64,000 nucleotides of DNA from NCBI GenBank assembly GCA_963457665.1, contig OY735224.1, positions 40,786,829 to 40,850,828 of the forward strand, in the 5' to 3' direction. Position numbers and translations under genes: made by a program. Under the pieces are notes generated by a model. It ran no database searches. It was not told the origin of the DNA and was given only the letters and a program-made list of their open reading frames with translations. This document shows positions 36,585 through 48,735 of the stretch, in pieces; the first letter of the stretch is position 1; every line of letters begins with the position of its first letter. The stretch comes from Thysanoteuthis rhombus. Taxonomy: Eukaryota > Mollusca > Cephalopoda > Oegopsida > Thysanoteuthidae.

Positions 36585-36840
36585 ATTAATGTGTGCGTGT
36601 GTGTGCACGATCGCGCGTCTTACTGTGTACATTAGTATATGAGCGTGTGCGCGTTTTTGCAGATGTCGGTGTAGGTGTCTATAGTGTGTACTGATGTTGT
36701 ACTTCAATTGAAGTGAATACCTCAGGGTCTGTGGTGTGTATGTATGAGAGTGCATACCTGGGTAGTGCATGGTATCTAATGTGTATATAGTTCTCGTAGA
36801 GCTGTCTGCGTACCTATGTGTGTGTGTGTGTGTGTCTGTG
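36585..36840. repeat. GT-rich low-complexity tract
   Basis: Degenerate TG/GTGC-rich sequence ending in a pure (TG) run at 36817-36836. It creates a His/Thr-rich frame on the - strand that is an artefact. Confidence 0.8.
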
Positions 36841-36879
36841 AAGTTTTCTGGGTATATCGAACAACGCCAACAACCGTGG

Positions 36880-37380
36880 AAGAGAGTCAAATGATTTTTT
36901 TTTCTTTTACAATTACGGGTGTTTCAGGTGGGAGAAGGGTGCCAACAATCATCATCATCATCATCATTATTATCGTCATCGCCGTTGTGGTCCCCTAGCC
37001 GTGACGTCACAGGTGCATCTCCACCACCATTATCATCATAATCATCATCACCATTAATAACAACAATAACAATAACAAAGTCGTTGTTGGGTCGAGGGTC
37101 TCCCTCCTCCTCCACCTTTCTTTTTATTATTCTTCATTTCCTTCTCTTCCTCCTCCCTCCCTGCGTTTTATCCGTTTATCACCTCCTCCTCCTCCGTCTC
37201 TGTCGTCTTCTCTCTCTCTTCTCGTCAGTCGTTGTTGTTGGCCAAACAACAAAATCTCTCTCTTCTCTTCTCCCCCAGCCTCCTTTCACAAATGGAAAAT
37301 AATCAAACGGTTCGTACAACATTCCGTTGGGGAGTAGCCGACTGAGACTGGCCCTAACCACCTTTTTTTCCCTTAAACCT
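36880..37380 (+). promoter_or_regulatory. GC-richer region with CRE, upstream of alternative exon
   Basis: CGTGACGTCACA at 37001-37012 contains the perfect CRE palindrome TGACGTCA. Around it are (ATC) and (CTC) low-complexity stretches and CpG-containing sequence, unlike the AT-rich flanks. It lies about 520 bp upstream of the candidate first exon at 37534, so it is a plausible alternative promoter. Long ORFs read on both strands here are products of simple repeats. Confidence 0.35.
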
Positions 37381-37412
37381 TTTTTTTTTCCTCAAATCTC
37401 ACAAACCCTTAT

Positions 37413-37414
37413 AC

Positions 37415-37456
<42 letters not shown>

Positions 37457-37458
37457 AG

Positions 37459-37493
<35 letters not shown>

Positions 37494-37503
37494 AACACAC
37501 ACA
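37413..37503. repeat. (TA) microsatellite, interrupted
   Basis: Long TA runs with single interruptions, ending in ACACACACAC, about 30 bp upstream of the candidate ATG at 37534. Confidence 0.9.
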
Positions 37504-37533
37504 CATACAATCATTATTCCGTTGCTGCACACC

Positions 37534-37618
37534 ATGTACAGCAGTGGTGGTGGTGGTGGTGGTGGACCGCCATGTTGGTCCAGCTCGGGTGGAATTATTG
37601 CATCCCAAGGAGGAGAAG
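37534..37618 (+). CDS. Candidate alternative first coding exon with polyglycine
   Basis: ATG at 37534 has a good context (CACCATGT) and opens a frame reading MYSS, seven Gly, PPCWSSSGG, then IIASQGGE. The Gly run is encoded by a (GGT) microsatellite. The frame ends in a good donor, GAAG|GTAGGT, after 37618 (phase 1). A weaker donor four bases on, GTAG|GTTTAG after 37622, would leave phase 2, which is what the 63602 exon needs. Upstream lie CT-rich, GC-richer sequence, a CRE palindrome at 37001-37012 and a long (TA) tract. This looks like an alternative N-terminus of the gene that continues at 63602, or the start of a different gene. Glycine repeats can also be a microsatellite artefact; the donor and the non-repeat C-terminal half argue against that. 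Confidence 0.45.
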
Positions 37619-37829
37619 GTAGGTTTAGCTTGTAATGAAAAAAAAATTAATAATAATCGAATTAATGTTTTGGCTCCTGTCTCTCCCCCATGGCTTGCTT
37701 GCTTGCAGGGAGGTTGATCACTTTTTTTGTTATGGTGTGTTGTTGTCACAACTACGACAACAACTACGGATGACCATGCCGAAGAAGAAAAAGAAGAAGA
37801 AGCCGCTCTCTTTTGGGTGAAGTAGAAAG

Positions 37830-40100
37830 AATAATCATGAAGGTGAAGTTAGAGAAAGAATCACCCCACAGGGATCTGTTGTCATCCCTAACACTCTTTC
37901 CCTAAACAAATATCGAAAGAAGAGACCCAAAGTAAGAGATAGGTCGATATGATGATGAGTCCCCCATATCAATAAATGTTTACACTCAATTATTTCTTTA
38001 CCCATAGATCCATCTACTCAAATTCTTTTTTGCTGATTTCTAGACTGGAAGGCTGATATAGTGAAAAAATCTCCTCATCTTGTCTTTTCCTACTTTTAAG
38101 CATCTTGAATCTTTTCTATTAAAAGAATCAATCATTCAGATATTCTCTCTTTCTCATGAACTTATACATAAACAAACTTGAAAAAAAAGTATTTTAAAAA
38201 CCATCCATCCATCCGTAACTAAAGTTAAAGTTGCATACATAATTTAAAATGGATGAAAAGAGAGGATTACATTCATTATATTTATTCGCCTTTTTTGAAA
38301 AAAAAGTATGAAACTGAAATTCATCTAATATATGAATATTCTATAGTCATCATAATTGATATAGAGCAGCTAAAAGGAAAAAAAAAATATCTTTCATTAC
38401 TTTGAACTTGACTTCCATTAAAAACACTTTTATGTGGGTGTGTATGTCATATTTATCTATGTAGCTATCTATATATATCTATCTAAAGTGACCGAAAAGT
38501 GGGGGATCACTTTATTGAATTTCATTCTTCATTCTTACAACGTGAAAGCTAGTCTTCCACTTAAAGTCAGCTTTACGTAGAAAAAGTTCATTAAAAAGTC
38601 ATATTTCAACTTTAAAATGAGTTAAACGTTCCGAGTAATGAAAAAAACACGTTTATTGTTTTGAGTCAGAGTATTGGATTCATGCCGATCGGATAATTGA
38701 AAAAAAAAAGTAACGTTTTGAATCAAATCGATGAAGAGGTGTTTATTGTCTAAAAAGGTGCTTTTTCCGTTCCTATCTTTGAGATGGAGAATATGATCTT
38801 TTTTATTGTTTTCTTTTCTTCCTGCAAAACATGTGAAGTAAATGTTTTTTCTGTGGGGTGGGGGAATTAGGGCCCCCTTTTTCGGAATTCTCCAAACATC
38901 CTTGTCCGAATCTGATGTCTTGATTTCTTATTTATTAGAAAATTTTCCTCATATCTTTTACCTAAAGGGTGTTCTATATAACTTATGTATGTAAATGTGT
39001 CTGTGCAAATGTGTACTTTACAGCGTGGTCTAGAAATGAAGATGGGTGGTTAATGGGTGTTTGTTTCTTTATAGTTTTATTATACTTACTTACAATCATA
39101 CATACACGAGTATGTATCATGTCGTGGATTATCGTTTTGAAATCTCGGTAGACACCTTTCTTCGAACATTTATTACTACTTCCGCAAAATTATCTATCCC
39201 TCCCACCTACCTCAGGCTACAGCCCATCATTTTATTAATAACAACAACGGCACTAAATAAACATGTTTATAATGATAAACTGGTTAGTGGTTGAGGTTTC
39301 TTCATTCGTGTTTTTATAATTACTCCTGATGGTAAATATCTGCGACATTTTGTAGAATGTGATTGTTAAATGAGAGACCAATTCTTTGAAAAAACCTGTG
39401 TGGGGAAACGAGTCCCTCATTTTCGGGCCGGCCATCTCATCTGTTATCCTCTATTCTGAAAACACCGCTTCGTACGTAGATCGATCTCCTGTTTTAGAAT
39501 TAAACCACAAGCTACTCTGTTATTTACTTCGTCTTTGCAACTTCTACCTTATTATTCTTTTAACTTTTTATCTTTTAATTAAAACAAAGCTCACCGATCT
39601 GATTTAACGACCATTTTTTACTATTTGTAAAAAAGGACAGATGACACAAGACGAATATTCTAATTCCATGATTTAACACTCTCCTCAGGACACGACACCG
39701 TAAGGAAAATTACAACTCTCTCCAGTATTACACATATACAGATCATGTGTCACAGATACTCAAACGCATATATATAATTGTTTATATACTGTGTATGTAC
39801 TTATTAAAAAAAACTCAGTCATATATCTGGTGTCATGTATATATGCTGAGGTATTATTCACAATCACACATCTATATTTTATATATGGAGTAAAGTATTA
39901 GAATCGAAGTAGTTTATGTACCTTTGATGCTGCTAGATAGAACTAGGGATTGGGCGAACATAAAAAAGTCGTTTACAAATCATTTTATCAGGGACAATGG
40001 ATTCCGGTGCAGGAAACCAAGTAATCAACTTGAGAAATCAGTGTTATTACACCCACATCCATCCAGCTGATTAACATTGGCCATGTTCAGATAATGTCTA
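37830..40100. other. No gene recognised
   Basis: AT-rich with short TA/TG tracts. A GC spot with CGGGCCGGCC at about 39424 has no other support. Confidence 0.5.
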
Positions 40101-40105
40101 GTATA

Positions 40106-40494
40106 CAGTATTGTGAGGGATTTTGTGAAATCCCTGAACATTACAGAAATTGAATGAAATACCTAATTTAACAATCAGTGTAGTAATGCTAAACAAGCTT
40201 GTGATGCTGACTATTACTACTGTATTGAATTTGATCCTCACTGGGTGCCCCACTACTGTAGCCTTGTGTCAAACTAAGTTAAACTTGATAAATATCAAGT
40301 ATATCCTACTTCAGTATTTGCAGTCTATATACAGCTTGATATGAAACAAGTGGGACACTTGGTGTGGATCGAACCCATTCAAGTAGTAATAATCAGCATC
40401 ACAAGCTTGTTTACCATTACTACATTAATTGTGAAGCTAAGGATTTCATGAAATTATTGAAATGTTCAGGGATTTCACAATCTCATTGGAAGGA
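40106..40494. mobile_element. Foldback MITE family C, full copy
   Basis: Arms of about 150 bp are inverted copies: TTGTGAAATCCCTGAACATT on the left and AATGTTCAGGGATTTCACAA on the right, then AACAAGCTTGTGATGCTGA against TCAGCATCACAAGCTTGTT. TA flanks both ends (40104-40105 and 40495-40496), typical of Tc1/mariner-type mobilisation. The unique centre of about 90 bp has no ORF. Confidence 0.75.
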
Positions 40495-41251
40495 TACATC
40501 ACAAACAAATAGAGATTAGCATAGTGACATAATTTACCTAATTTTCTCTATCCAGATAATTCTTTTACAAATTATCTCTATTTAATCTATGTATATATCA
40601 TCATTTGTCATTTCCTGTATTGCATTGTTTGTTATTCAAATCACTAAATTAATTTTCAGTTCTGTTCGAATAGTTTGTAGTTCAAGCCAGTTCTAGCTTA
40701 GCTCCAAGATATTTTTCTTTTCACTTCGTACACACATTTCAGATATTAATTGATACTTCATACTAACTTTTTACATAATAAAATGAAAATGAACAAAGAT
40801 TATCTGAACCCTTTCACATTCTAAATCACCTGTAGACATCTATGCCACACTAACTTTTAAGTTTGAAATTGCAACAGGTTTTAGGATACACATTTCATTA
40901 GGTTTATGTCACAATTCATTGGAAAATTTAAACTCAGATTTGTAAATATATTAGCAGGCTATTAAATTTCAATGATTCCTATTTGAAGATATTAAAATAT
41001 ATATTGTAAAAATAACAATTATTTTTCTTGTGCTCTGGATGAGTTTAAATATTTTAATTGAACTTTTGTTCAGAAGTATAAAATTCCCTCAAACGCAGTC
41101 ATCATGGACACATGTATTTACAAATGTACACATTATGTCAACATTTTCATAACACCGTATACATATTGTGGAAGTGTGCATCACCAACTCGGCACTGAAG
41201 AGAGTATCCTTGATCAAATAGCTTTCTGTCCCAAACTCAATTGTGCTTATA

Positions 41252-41305
41252 TTAGAAACTTTCGACATAGTTTTTGTCAGTTTTTGAATAGGTCTGGCCG
41301 GCTTA

Positions 41306-41340
<35 letters not shown>

Positions 41341-41682
41341 CTGATTGGCTACACCAAGGGAGTTAGAGGGCTGACAATTCCAACATTAACTCTTTATGTC
41401 TAATAAACATGCTTTTTTTGGAAATTCCCCACCTAAATAAGTTTTTAGGGGTTCAGTTCATAATGTAAATTTATGTTGATTGATCCCCGGCTTGCGTCCT
41501 GCTGTTTTTTTTAATTTTTTAAAATTTAGACTTTTTTAGTGAACACTGCCCCCCAAAAATGGGAGAGAAGTAACTTATTCTTTGATGACTCCTTTTTACA
41601 ATTCTTTAATTGATCACCGCAAAATGGCATGATGCCAAAAGACGTTGATCAAGTGATGATTTCTATCGAGTGACTTACCTGG
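41252..41682 (+). repeat. Dispersed repeat family B with TA expansion
   Basis: TTAGAAACT at the left and TTTCTATCGAGTGACTTACC at the right. Internal GTTAGAGGGCTGACAATTCC, GTTTTTAGGGGTTCAGTTCA and GAGAAGTAACTTATTC match the family. A (TA) run of about 15 units sits at 41309-41338 inside the copy. Confidence 0.65.
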
Positions 41683-42278
41683 CATGTTTTTATTGTTTAT
41701 CATTTAGAAATCCTAAATTTACAAGAATTTTCATATTGGTTGACCATTTCAGCTTCCAATTTACTTTTTCTCTTGAATTTTTTTCAGTAGTTTTAACTCT
41801 TGGAAGAGCTGAGTTGGAGAATCTAATGTTAAAATTGACTCCTTTAGAACCAGAGCTGATAAAATGACCAAAACATTTCAACCAAATACATGAGATATCA
41901 TGAGTACAGGTACACTATCTCTTATCCAGAAACCTTCAGGAATAGACCCTCCAGATTTTGAATTGGCTGATTCTTCCTTTTCTGCTTTTCACTGTTATTA
42001 TAGGGGAATCTACTGATCATTTTCACTGTCTTCAAAGATAAAAAATGAACAAAATATCCATAAGCACTTCTGTAGTAGGAGAACTGAGATAATTGCTGAT
42101 AAGAGATTGCATACCTACCTGTATTGGAGAATTATCCCCAGATTTCATTTGGATTGTGTGTTATGTCTTCCAGGATGTCATGAAGATATGAATAATTAGT
42201 AACAAAGCTTAACTGATATTTCTTTTGGTTTGTTTTTCCCCGAAATCTTTTGATGTCAACTCTCTTCAATAATTGTCT

Positions 42279-42610
42279 GCCTTGATGGCGTAATGGTTAG
42301 CATGTCTACCTTACACAAAGAAGGACCCAGGTTCGATTCCTGGTATGAGCAAAGAGTGTGGAAAATTTTTCATTGAGATAAATTTCCTGTTCACTCAGCA
42401 ATTAATTGAGTATACTCTAAGCTGTGTGATTGGGGTGGAAGTGTCCCTTTGATAGATTTGAAAAATCTTGTAAGAATAAGGTCCTGGTCTTGACCTGATT
42501 TTGACCCTGCAAGGATCACCAAACTGATGCATGCAATGGAAACCGGGACTTTGTCACCAGGCTGTTCTTACCCCAATGGGAGTTGTCTCTCAATAGATGG
42601 ATGCTTTACT
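42279..42610 (+). mobile_element. tRNA-Val-derived SINE
   Basis: TGGCGTAATGG (A box, 42286-42296) and GGTTCGATTCC (B box, 42330-42340) are near perfect. The middle, CCTTACACAAAGAAGG, matches a tRNA-Val(UAC) anticodon arm. The T stem pairs (CCAGG/CCTGG) but the acceptor stem (GCCTTGA with TATGAGC) does not, so this is a SINE head rather than a working tRNA. About 250 bp of body follow; the 3' end is approximate. Confidence 0.7.
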
Positions 42611-42619
42611 TTTTAGTTA

Positions 42620-44800
42620 TCAATGACAAAGCTGTATATAAATATGATTTTCTCCACCAGTAGAGCAGCAGTAGTTTGGCTGTTCATCTTCTGTTGAGTC
42701 ACCAGAACTTTGTTTGCATATAGTGTAATCATTTTTTGCCTGATTTCATCTGAATTCTCTATTGTTTTTGTTTTTCTATAGGTATATAGTTTAAGGTACA
42801 TGACTCCCAAAGTCAGTGGGCATGACATACTGTATATACAAGACTATAAGATGAGTGGTTTACAAGAATATTCGGAGGACTATCGTTAACTACAATTCAT
42901 CTGAGCCCTATATCTGTTCATATCGATCTTTGGTAAATGGCTTCCTAGTCATGATACCAGTGCATTAGATGCAGTTTAATATTTGTATAGTTTAAAAAAA
43001 AAAAAAAAAATCAAATGATTATGTTAAATACCAGTTACGGTAACTCTGATCCCTGAGGGATTTGCTACTGTACTGATGTTTTCAGTTACTGATAACATTC
43101 TTTTTGGCGATCCATACTCAACTGTAGCATGCAATAATAAAAATTTTGCCTTTCTAGCCAACTGGCTGTATAGGTACAAAAATGATAGATTTTGTTTTTC
43201 ATGATCTTGCAAATTGAACAAGACACTCTTTGGTCCAATATTAATTAATTGAAAAAAATTAGTTACTGCATTATTTTGTTCAGACCACTTCTCGTGTCTT
43301 TCTTTGCTTCTTTGTCATGATAAATACTCTGAGCCTTTGTTTCAGACACCCAAGGAAGACCAGAGTGTACAGCAGCAAAAAAGTTGTAACCTTACAGCAA
43401 CGAAAGACATGAGAATTCATCTGAAAAAGTAATACAATGAGTAGAACATCTTCTCTAAAAGCATTCAGACAAAAGCAGTAAGTCAGTTTGGGTGATGTTA
43501 CTTATGCATTGTAAATCGGAATAAATGGTAATCCCTGGTCCTATGAATGTAATATTTTGTAGTTAGACACTGCATATAAAGCCGCCAAAAAGTCCTACAA
43601 ATGTATCATTGTACAACCTGTTGATCAGTTATTAACACAGTAATATCAAGTATTGCTCTTGAAAAATCTGCATTATTCACATGATACAAATATCAATGTT
43701 GTTATGCGTTATATCATAGATGGTTGGGTTGGGGTAAGGCAGAGCTTATCTGTACTAGATTAACTCCTAGACACTGCTGTTTAACACTTTAGTCCCCTCA
43801 TGACCTCAAAAGTGAATAAATATGATTACAAACAATCATAAATCAAAATAATGATGAATTATTAAATAAAAACAATAGACAGAAGTACATTGTTCGATAG
43901 CATTTGTTCATTTCTTGCCTGATTCAGACATACCATATTTATCTATTTTAGCATTTTGTTCTTCATTGTTGAGTAAGGAAGAATCATCAGTTGAATATTA
44001 AAACTCAAAACCTACATAAGATCTCTAATATTATTAGGGTACCTTGATGCTGTATATATGAGACAGCCATTGTTATTTTGGTGCTGACTCTCTGTATAGA
44101 TTAAACAATTTTTTTCTAACAACAACCTTGCATAGATGTGAATTTTCATTGGTAAACAGTAATGTTAATAAAACCTTGTACTAAAATGGTCAAATGTCCA
44201 GCTCAAGAATACCATAGTTATAATTCTTTGAATAAAATCCTTTGTAAATTTGTTAAGGTAGTGAATAATTCTACGTTGAAGCTGTAGTCATAATCTATAT
44301 CAAGAAAGTTGTATTAGCTGGTAATGATTACCATGAAACAAGGCTATGTGCACACAAACTGAACTATGATGTAGGGAGTGAAACTTCATCTAACAGCATT
44401 CTTTCTTCACCATTTCCAATCTCCATCTGCTTTTAGGTGGGAGCACTTTAACTCTTCAATTAACATTGGAATGTTTTGAACATAGAGAAGTGCAAAAAGC
44501 AACATATGGTATCATAGTCATAATTGTTCAAGGACAGTTTTGATTATTGATTTTTTATGTTTAGTTGCTTGTTTTGCTTAAGTAGTTTGGTAGGAGATGA
44601 TCCAGTAGCCTACTATTTAGGACAGTATTGTGAAGAGAACTACAAAATTCATGGAAGTTATGTTTTTTTTTTCTAAATTTTCCTTGGTAAATTATAGTAG
44701 TGAGTTATATGCCAGTAAATATTGGTAAATTTCTCCATTCATAAGATTGTACAAATGGGTATAAACACACATATGAATCCAGTTTTTTTTTCTCTATACT
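42620..44800. other. No gene recognised
   Basis: AT-rich; TTTGTTTCAG at 43336-43345 is a good acceptor followed by 28 open codons, but these do not fit the phase of the gene model. Confidence 0.4.
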
Positions 44801-45120
44801 TAAATATAACTATATTTCTATACATGTGAACAAATCAGTATGTGATTGTATAGAAGTCATTCACACATAACCCTATACATTTCTATACACATACGTATAG
44901 AGAATGCATCTCTTTATATGCACACAGGAACCTGCTTATTTCAGTATACATATACTTACAAAAACATACCTATTTTCTTACATGAAAAGTAAGAATGTAC
45001 CTATTTCTGTACAAAATATACCCATTTTTACATGTGCACCTAGTACACTTTTCGGTATGTATGTAAATGTGTATAAAAGGCCATACACTTTACTGTACGT
45101 ACTATCATTTCTGTAAAAAA
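44800..45120. repeat. Degenerate short tandem repeat
   Basis: TACCTATTT.TGTACA-like blocks recur roughly every 30 bp (near 44965, 44999, 45020), with TATACAT-rich linkers. Poorly conserved. Confidence 0.35.
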
Positions 45121-45305
45121 TTTCAGTTGTATCCATTTCTGGTCGCACATATATATAATCATCATTACTTATCAAAAATTCAGTAGAAATTTTCAACGGG
45201 TCATCTTGAGTATAGGTGTATTTTATATTTAATTCTTTTCAAATCATCACAAGTTAACTTGATTATGAAATAACTTGATTTTGAACTGAACCAAAACTTT
45301 TTAGG

Positions 45306-45602
45306 CATCCTGTTACATTATAGAACAAGAACAAATCTATCCTGAACTTCTCACACCTGGCAACACTAATTTTGCAAAATCAGTGGTAACAACCAGGACA
45401 AGGTAATATGGAGTTGTTTTGGCTTTTATAAAGTGGAAAAAATCTCCGTTTGCTAGTTTTATAAATAAATATAAATTGTATATATACATGTTTTTATGCA
45501 GCAGCATTTTAATTTTAGGGATGAAATCTTGTAAACTGTACATGCTTGCCGTTTGCATGTTGAATACATCAATTTTTCTGTTGTTCAGATCTTGCTGCTA
45601 TA
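45306..45602 (+). repeat. Repeat G, copy 1
   Basis: Shares about 85% of positions with 47019-47317, including TATCCTGAACTTCT.ACACCT, GTAACAACCAGGA, TAATATGGAGTT, ATAAATTGTATATAT.CATG and TCAATTTTTCTGTTGTTCAG. Homology stops sharply at both ends. A short + frame exists in both copies but shows no domain. Confidence 0.75.
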
Positions 45603-46110
45603 TTAGTAAATAGACAGGATGAGAGATGTACTTGTAAAGCTTTGTTTTTATGGATATGTTCCCTCTATGTATCAAAGGTATGATTAGACATATGGCAAAA
45701 GAGCTAAAATGATTCTGAGTAAGTCTCCCATCCAATTCTACAGACAAGTACATTTAATCTAGAGGATTTCTAGAAACACTTTCACCCACATTTGTACATA
45801 GGCCTGTACTCTTTTTCACACACATATAAAGATATCCATCCAGTATCTACATGGTTAGATATACCTGAATTCACAAATTCACATGTACAAAAAAAGGTTG
45901 TCTTTTTGATCACAATTATAAATTATGGTGTGCAGAGGATTCCAGTTGAATGGAGCATCAGTTACAGGGTATAGTTGCTCACTTGGACCAATTGTGCAAG
46001 AACAAAATAAACTAAACCAGATTGTCCTTTTTATACACATCCTTTTTGAAACGATGCAAGTAAGGATAAAAATTTGTGCTCTTGATGCATTCTGCTTTAT
46101 CACAATCCAT

Positions 46111-46112
<2 letters not shown>

Positions 46113-46181
<69 letters not shown>

Positions 46182-46186
46182 ACATA
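46113..46186. repeat. Symmetric (TG)(TA)(TG) microsatellite
   Basis: A GT block, a TA block of about 19 units and a second GT block of nearly equal size. It opens frames on both strands that are artefacts. Confidence 0.92.
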
Positions 46187-46669
46187 TATATACTCCAGTG
46201 CAAAGCATTCTTGTGTTTAGGCATATGAGAAAAGTTGGCAGCCTTTCTTTAAAATCCATCCTTAGTGCAGAGTTAGTGATCTTCCTATCACAATTGAAAT
46301 GGCTATAGAATTTTGTATTCATCTATGTTCTAGTATATTGATACGAACACATGATTTTTTCATAAGTGAAATAGATGTTGGATTGTTTGAATAGTGGGTT
46401 GATATAAACTCTTTCTGGAATTGATCATTACCTTTATTATAACCATTAAACTGGGAGTGATGAATTATTCAAAAACTTATTGTTTTGAATGTAATGCAGT
46501 TGATATGCATTAACTCTTGGAACAAAACTTGGATGCAAAGCATAATTGAACATTCGCAACTGTAAAAAATTTGAGCAGTGTTTTCCATTTTTGAAAACTA
46601 GTGAATTCATTTACTTATTTGAAAACAACTATAGTGATGATTAAAATACATCTAATCATTGATATTCTC

Positions 46670-47540
46670 TCCTCTTCTTTTGGAAACCTTACTCCATCTA
46701 CCTACAAGTTGTAGTAAAATTCCTCTGATTTCAACCAAAAACTAATTGATTTTCAACCTTTTTTTGAAGTCTTAGTCTATCAAGATGGCTTTGTAAACTT
46801 CTAAACAAATAATAGTCAGTTAGAGCTAAGTCAGAAGCGTATGGCAGATGAATAATTTTCTTTCCATCCAAATGGCTTTATTAGATCATTGGTCATTTGA
46901 GCAGTATGAGTAAGTGCCAAAGCTGTTTTCAAGTTCTGAAGTTGTGATTTAAGCTGTGACTGGTTATCATTTGAAAGTTCCTAATGGATGATTGATTCCT
47001 TGCATATCCCATGAAAGTCATCCCATTACATTTTAGAGCAAGAACAAGTCTATCCTGAACTTCTTACACCTGGCAGCACTAATTTTGCAGAATCAGTGTT
47101 AACAACCAGGATGAGGTAATATGGAGTTTTGATGGCTGTTATAAAGTGGAAAAAATTATCTTCATTTGCTAGCAAGGATTATAGTTTTATAAATGAATAT
47201 AAATTGTATATATGCATGTTTTTATGCAGCGGCATTCTAATTTTAGTAAATTATACATGCTTACTATGTTTATGTCGAATACATCAATTTTTCTGTTGTT
47301 CAGATCTCACTGCTATAGGGCATATGTCTATCATTATGACTGAGCCACCAACAATAACACTTAACATTATGAAAAGGATCCATTTCTTATCCCCAGTAAC
47401 TACTAAAGAGGTGCCTGGTACTGCCAAGAATCAGCATGTTGGCTACAGACTAGTCACATGGACCCATTTTCCAATGTTTTACATTTAGCTTCTTCAAATT
47501 GCAGTGAACAATCAAGGCCAACATTGAATTGTTTATTAAA
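46670..47540 (-). pseudogene. Mariner transposase remnant split by repeat G
   Basis: On the - strand the order is LKKLN..HWKMGP (about 47470), VVTGDKKWILF (47380-47400, first catalytic Asp), then repeat G (47317-47019), then WDDFHGICKESII, LKSQLQNLKTALA, and LALTDYYLFRSLQSHLD (about 46790-46830, second catalytic region), and finally GRWSKVSKRRGEN. This is the order of mariner transposases. Several frameshifts and stops make it inactive. The intron-free homologue at 58130 shows that the interruption is an insertion. Confidence 0.8.
47019..47317 (+). repeat. Repeat G, copy 2, inserted in mariner
   Basis: Matches 45306-45602 end to end and interrupts the mariner remnant. No terminal inverted repeats or poly-A tail are obvious, so the mode of insertion is unclear. 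Confidence 0.75.
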
Positions 47541-48069
47541 GGTTTTTTCTTTTTAAATTTGTTTGCAAAACAGACAAAAAGCAGTTTATCATCAAAGTAA
47601 TCAACTATATTTTGATTATTTTTCTTGTGAGTTTTGATCATGTTGAACGTAACTACATATAAACAATCAGATGGTTACAAAATGATTCTATTTGTACATG
47701 TATATCTGTCATGACCTATACTCATAAAGGTTATGTAATATAAAAATAAATACATGTATGCATATTAACAATTTCCTTAGTTTTTGTTTAAATATTGTTA
47801 CATTGGTATACCATTATAAGTTGATTTACATGAACTGGTGTGCTCATCTTGGTTTTTGTAGTTTCAATGTTTTGGCTTTCTGTTGTCTGTTGTAGATGAT
47901 GATACTAGCTTGAGTTAATTAGTGTGTAATAATGATGTCCTTAACTCAGAAATTCAGACTGAAATTTCTTCCTTATGAAACTCAGAAATTGTGCAGAACA
48001 CTCAGAGTTTAGGTTTCTTCAAAAATCATCATTGAAAAAAGGTTTGTTAAAAATCCAATACAAATCATA

Positions 48070-48230
48070 TATTATCTATAACTTTCAGAAGAGTCATTGA
48101 TATTCAGACTCTTTCCTTACTGACATTAAATATTACACCTGGAGAAAGCCATAGGATGGATTAGCTGAAAAGTGTCAATATCAAAAATGGGAAAAAGAGA
48201 TTGAATTGTCCAAACAGAAATGAGAATAAC
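48070..48230 (+). repeat. Dispersed repeat family F
   Basis: CTATAACTTTCAGAAGAGTC, CACCTGGAGAAAGCC, ATGGATTAGCTGAAAA and GAGATTGAATTGTCCAAAC are shared with 49555-49745 and with tail pieces at 16010 and 53080. Confidence 0.5.
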
Positions 48231-48235
48231 CAAGG

Positions 48236-48735
48236 CAGTGGTTCCCAAACATTTTCAAATCAGGGCCCTTAATGTACAAGGATTTTTCACAGTGCCCAAA
48301 GTTGGAAAATATTGTGGGTAGGTTAGTTGGGTGAAAAATAATGAATCAGTTCCTCTCTAAATAATCATAATTACCGTAGAGTTTCTCAAATTAAGTCTTG
48401 GAAAGGATGAACCTGTTGTTTATCATACAGTTTCTCAAATCTTGAAAGTGGAAACAACTACCTTCGTTGCCTGCTTTATGTTGATTTTTGCATGGTACTT
48501 GCCTTTCATCACAGCTGTTGCTGAAAGCCCAGCTTTGCAGAGAAGTGATCACAAATGGTATAAGGATTCACTGTGCTTTTGCACTTACCAGGGGTCATTC
48601 ATGTTTCACTGATATCCAAAACGCTGTTCATTTCATGTTTGCAAATTTTGTTTTCATTAAATTACAATTGCCTGGGATTATTGAAATGTCCTGTGGCACC
48701 CGTAGGAGCTAACCACAGCACCATGGGGAACCGTG
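48236..48735. mobile_element. Possible non-autonomous hAT element 3
   Basis: Begins CAGTGGTTCCCAAACATTTT, the canonical hAT terminus, followed by a GGGCCC stretch, and could end at GGGGAACCGTG near 48735 after GGCACC, as such elements do. Flanking 8-mers do not match, so the right end is uncertain. Confidence 0.5.

Noticed and set aside
36564..36890. His/Thr-rich 108-codon frame on the - strand
   Set aside because: It is the translation of a degenerate GT tract.
37414..37749. 111-codon frame on the - strand
   Set aside because: Half of it is a (TA) microsatellite and the rest is antisense to the candidate first exon.
42279..42351. Functional tRNA-Val gene
   Set aside because: The acceptor stem and the anticodon stem do not pair properly, and a SINE-like body follows.
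43346..43428. Possible exon after a good TTTGTTTCAG acceptor
   Set aside because: In the phase required by the gene model it meets a stop, and its length is not a multiple of three; the donor is weak.
45879..46322. 127- and 147-codon frames on both strands
   Set aside because: Both read through the (TG)(TA)(TG) microsatellite; flanking parts lack any domain.
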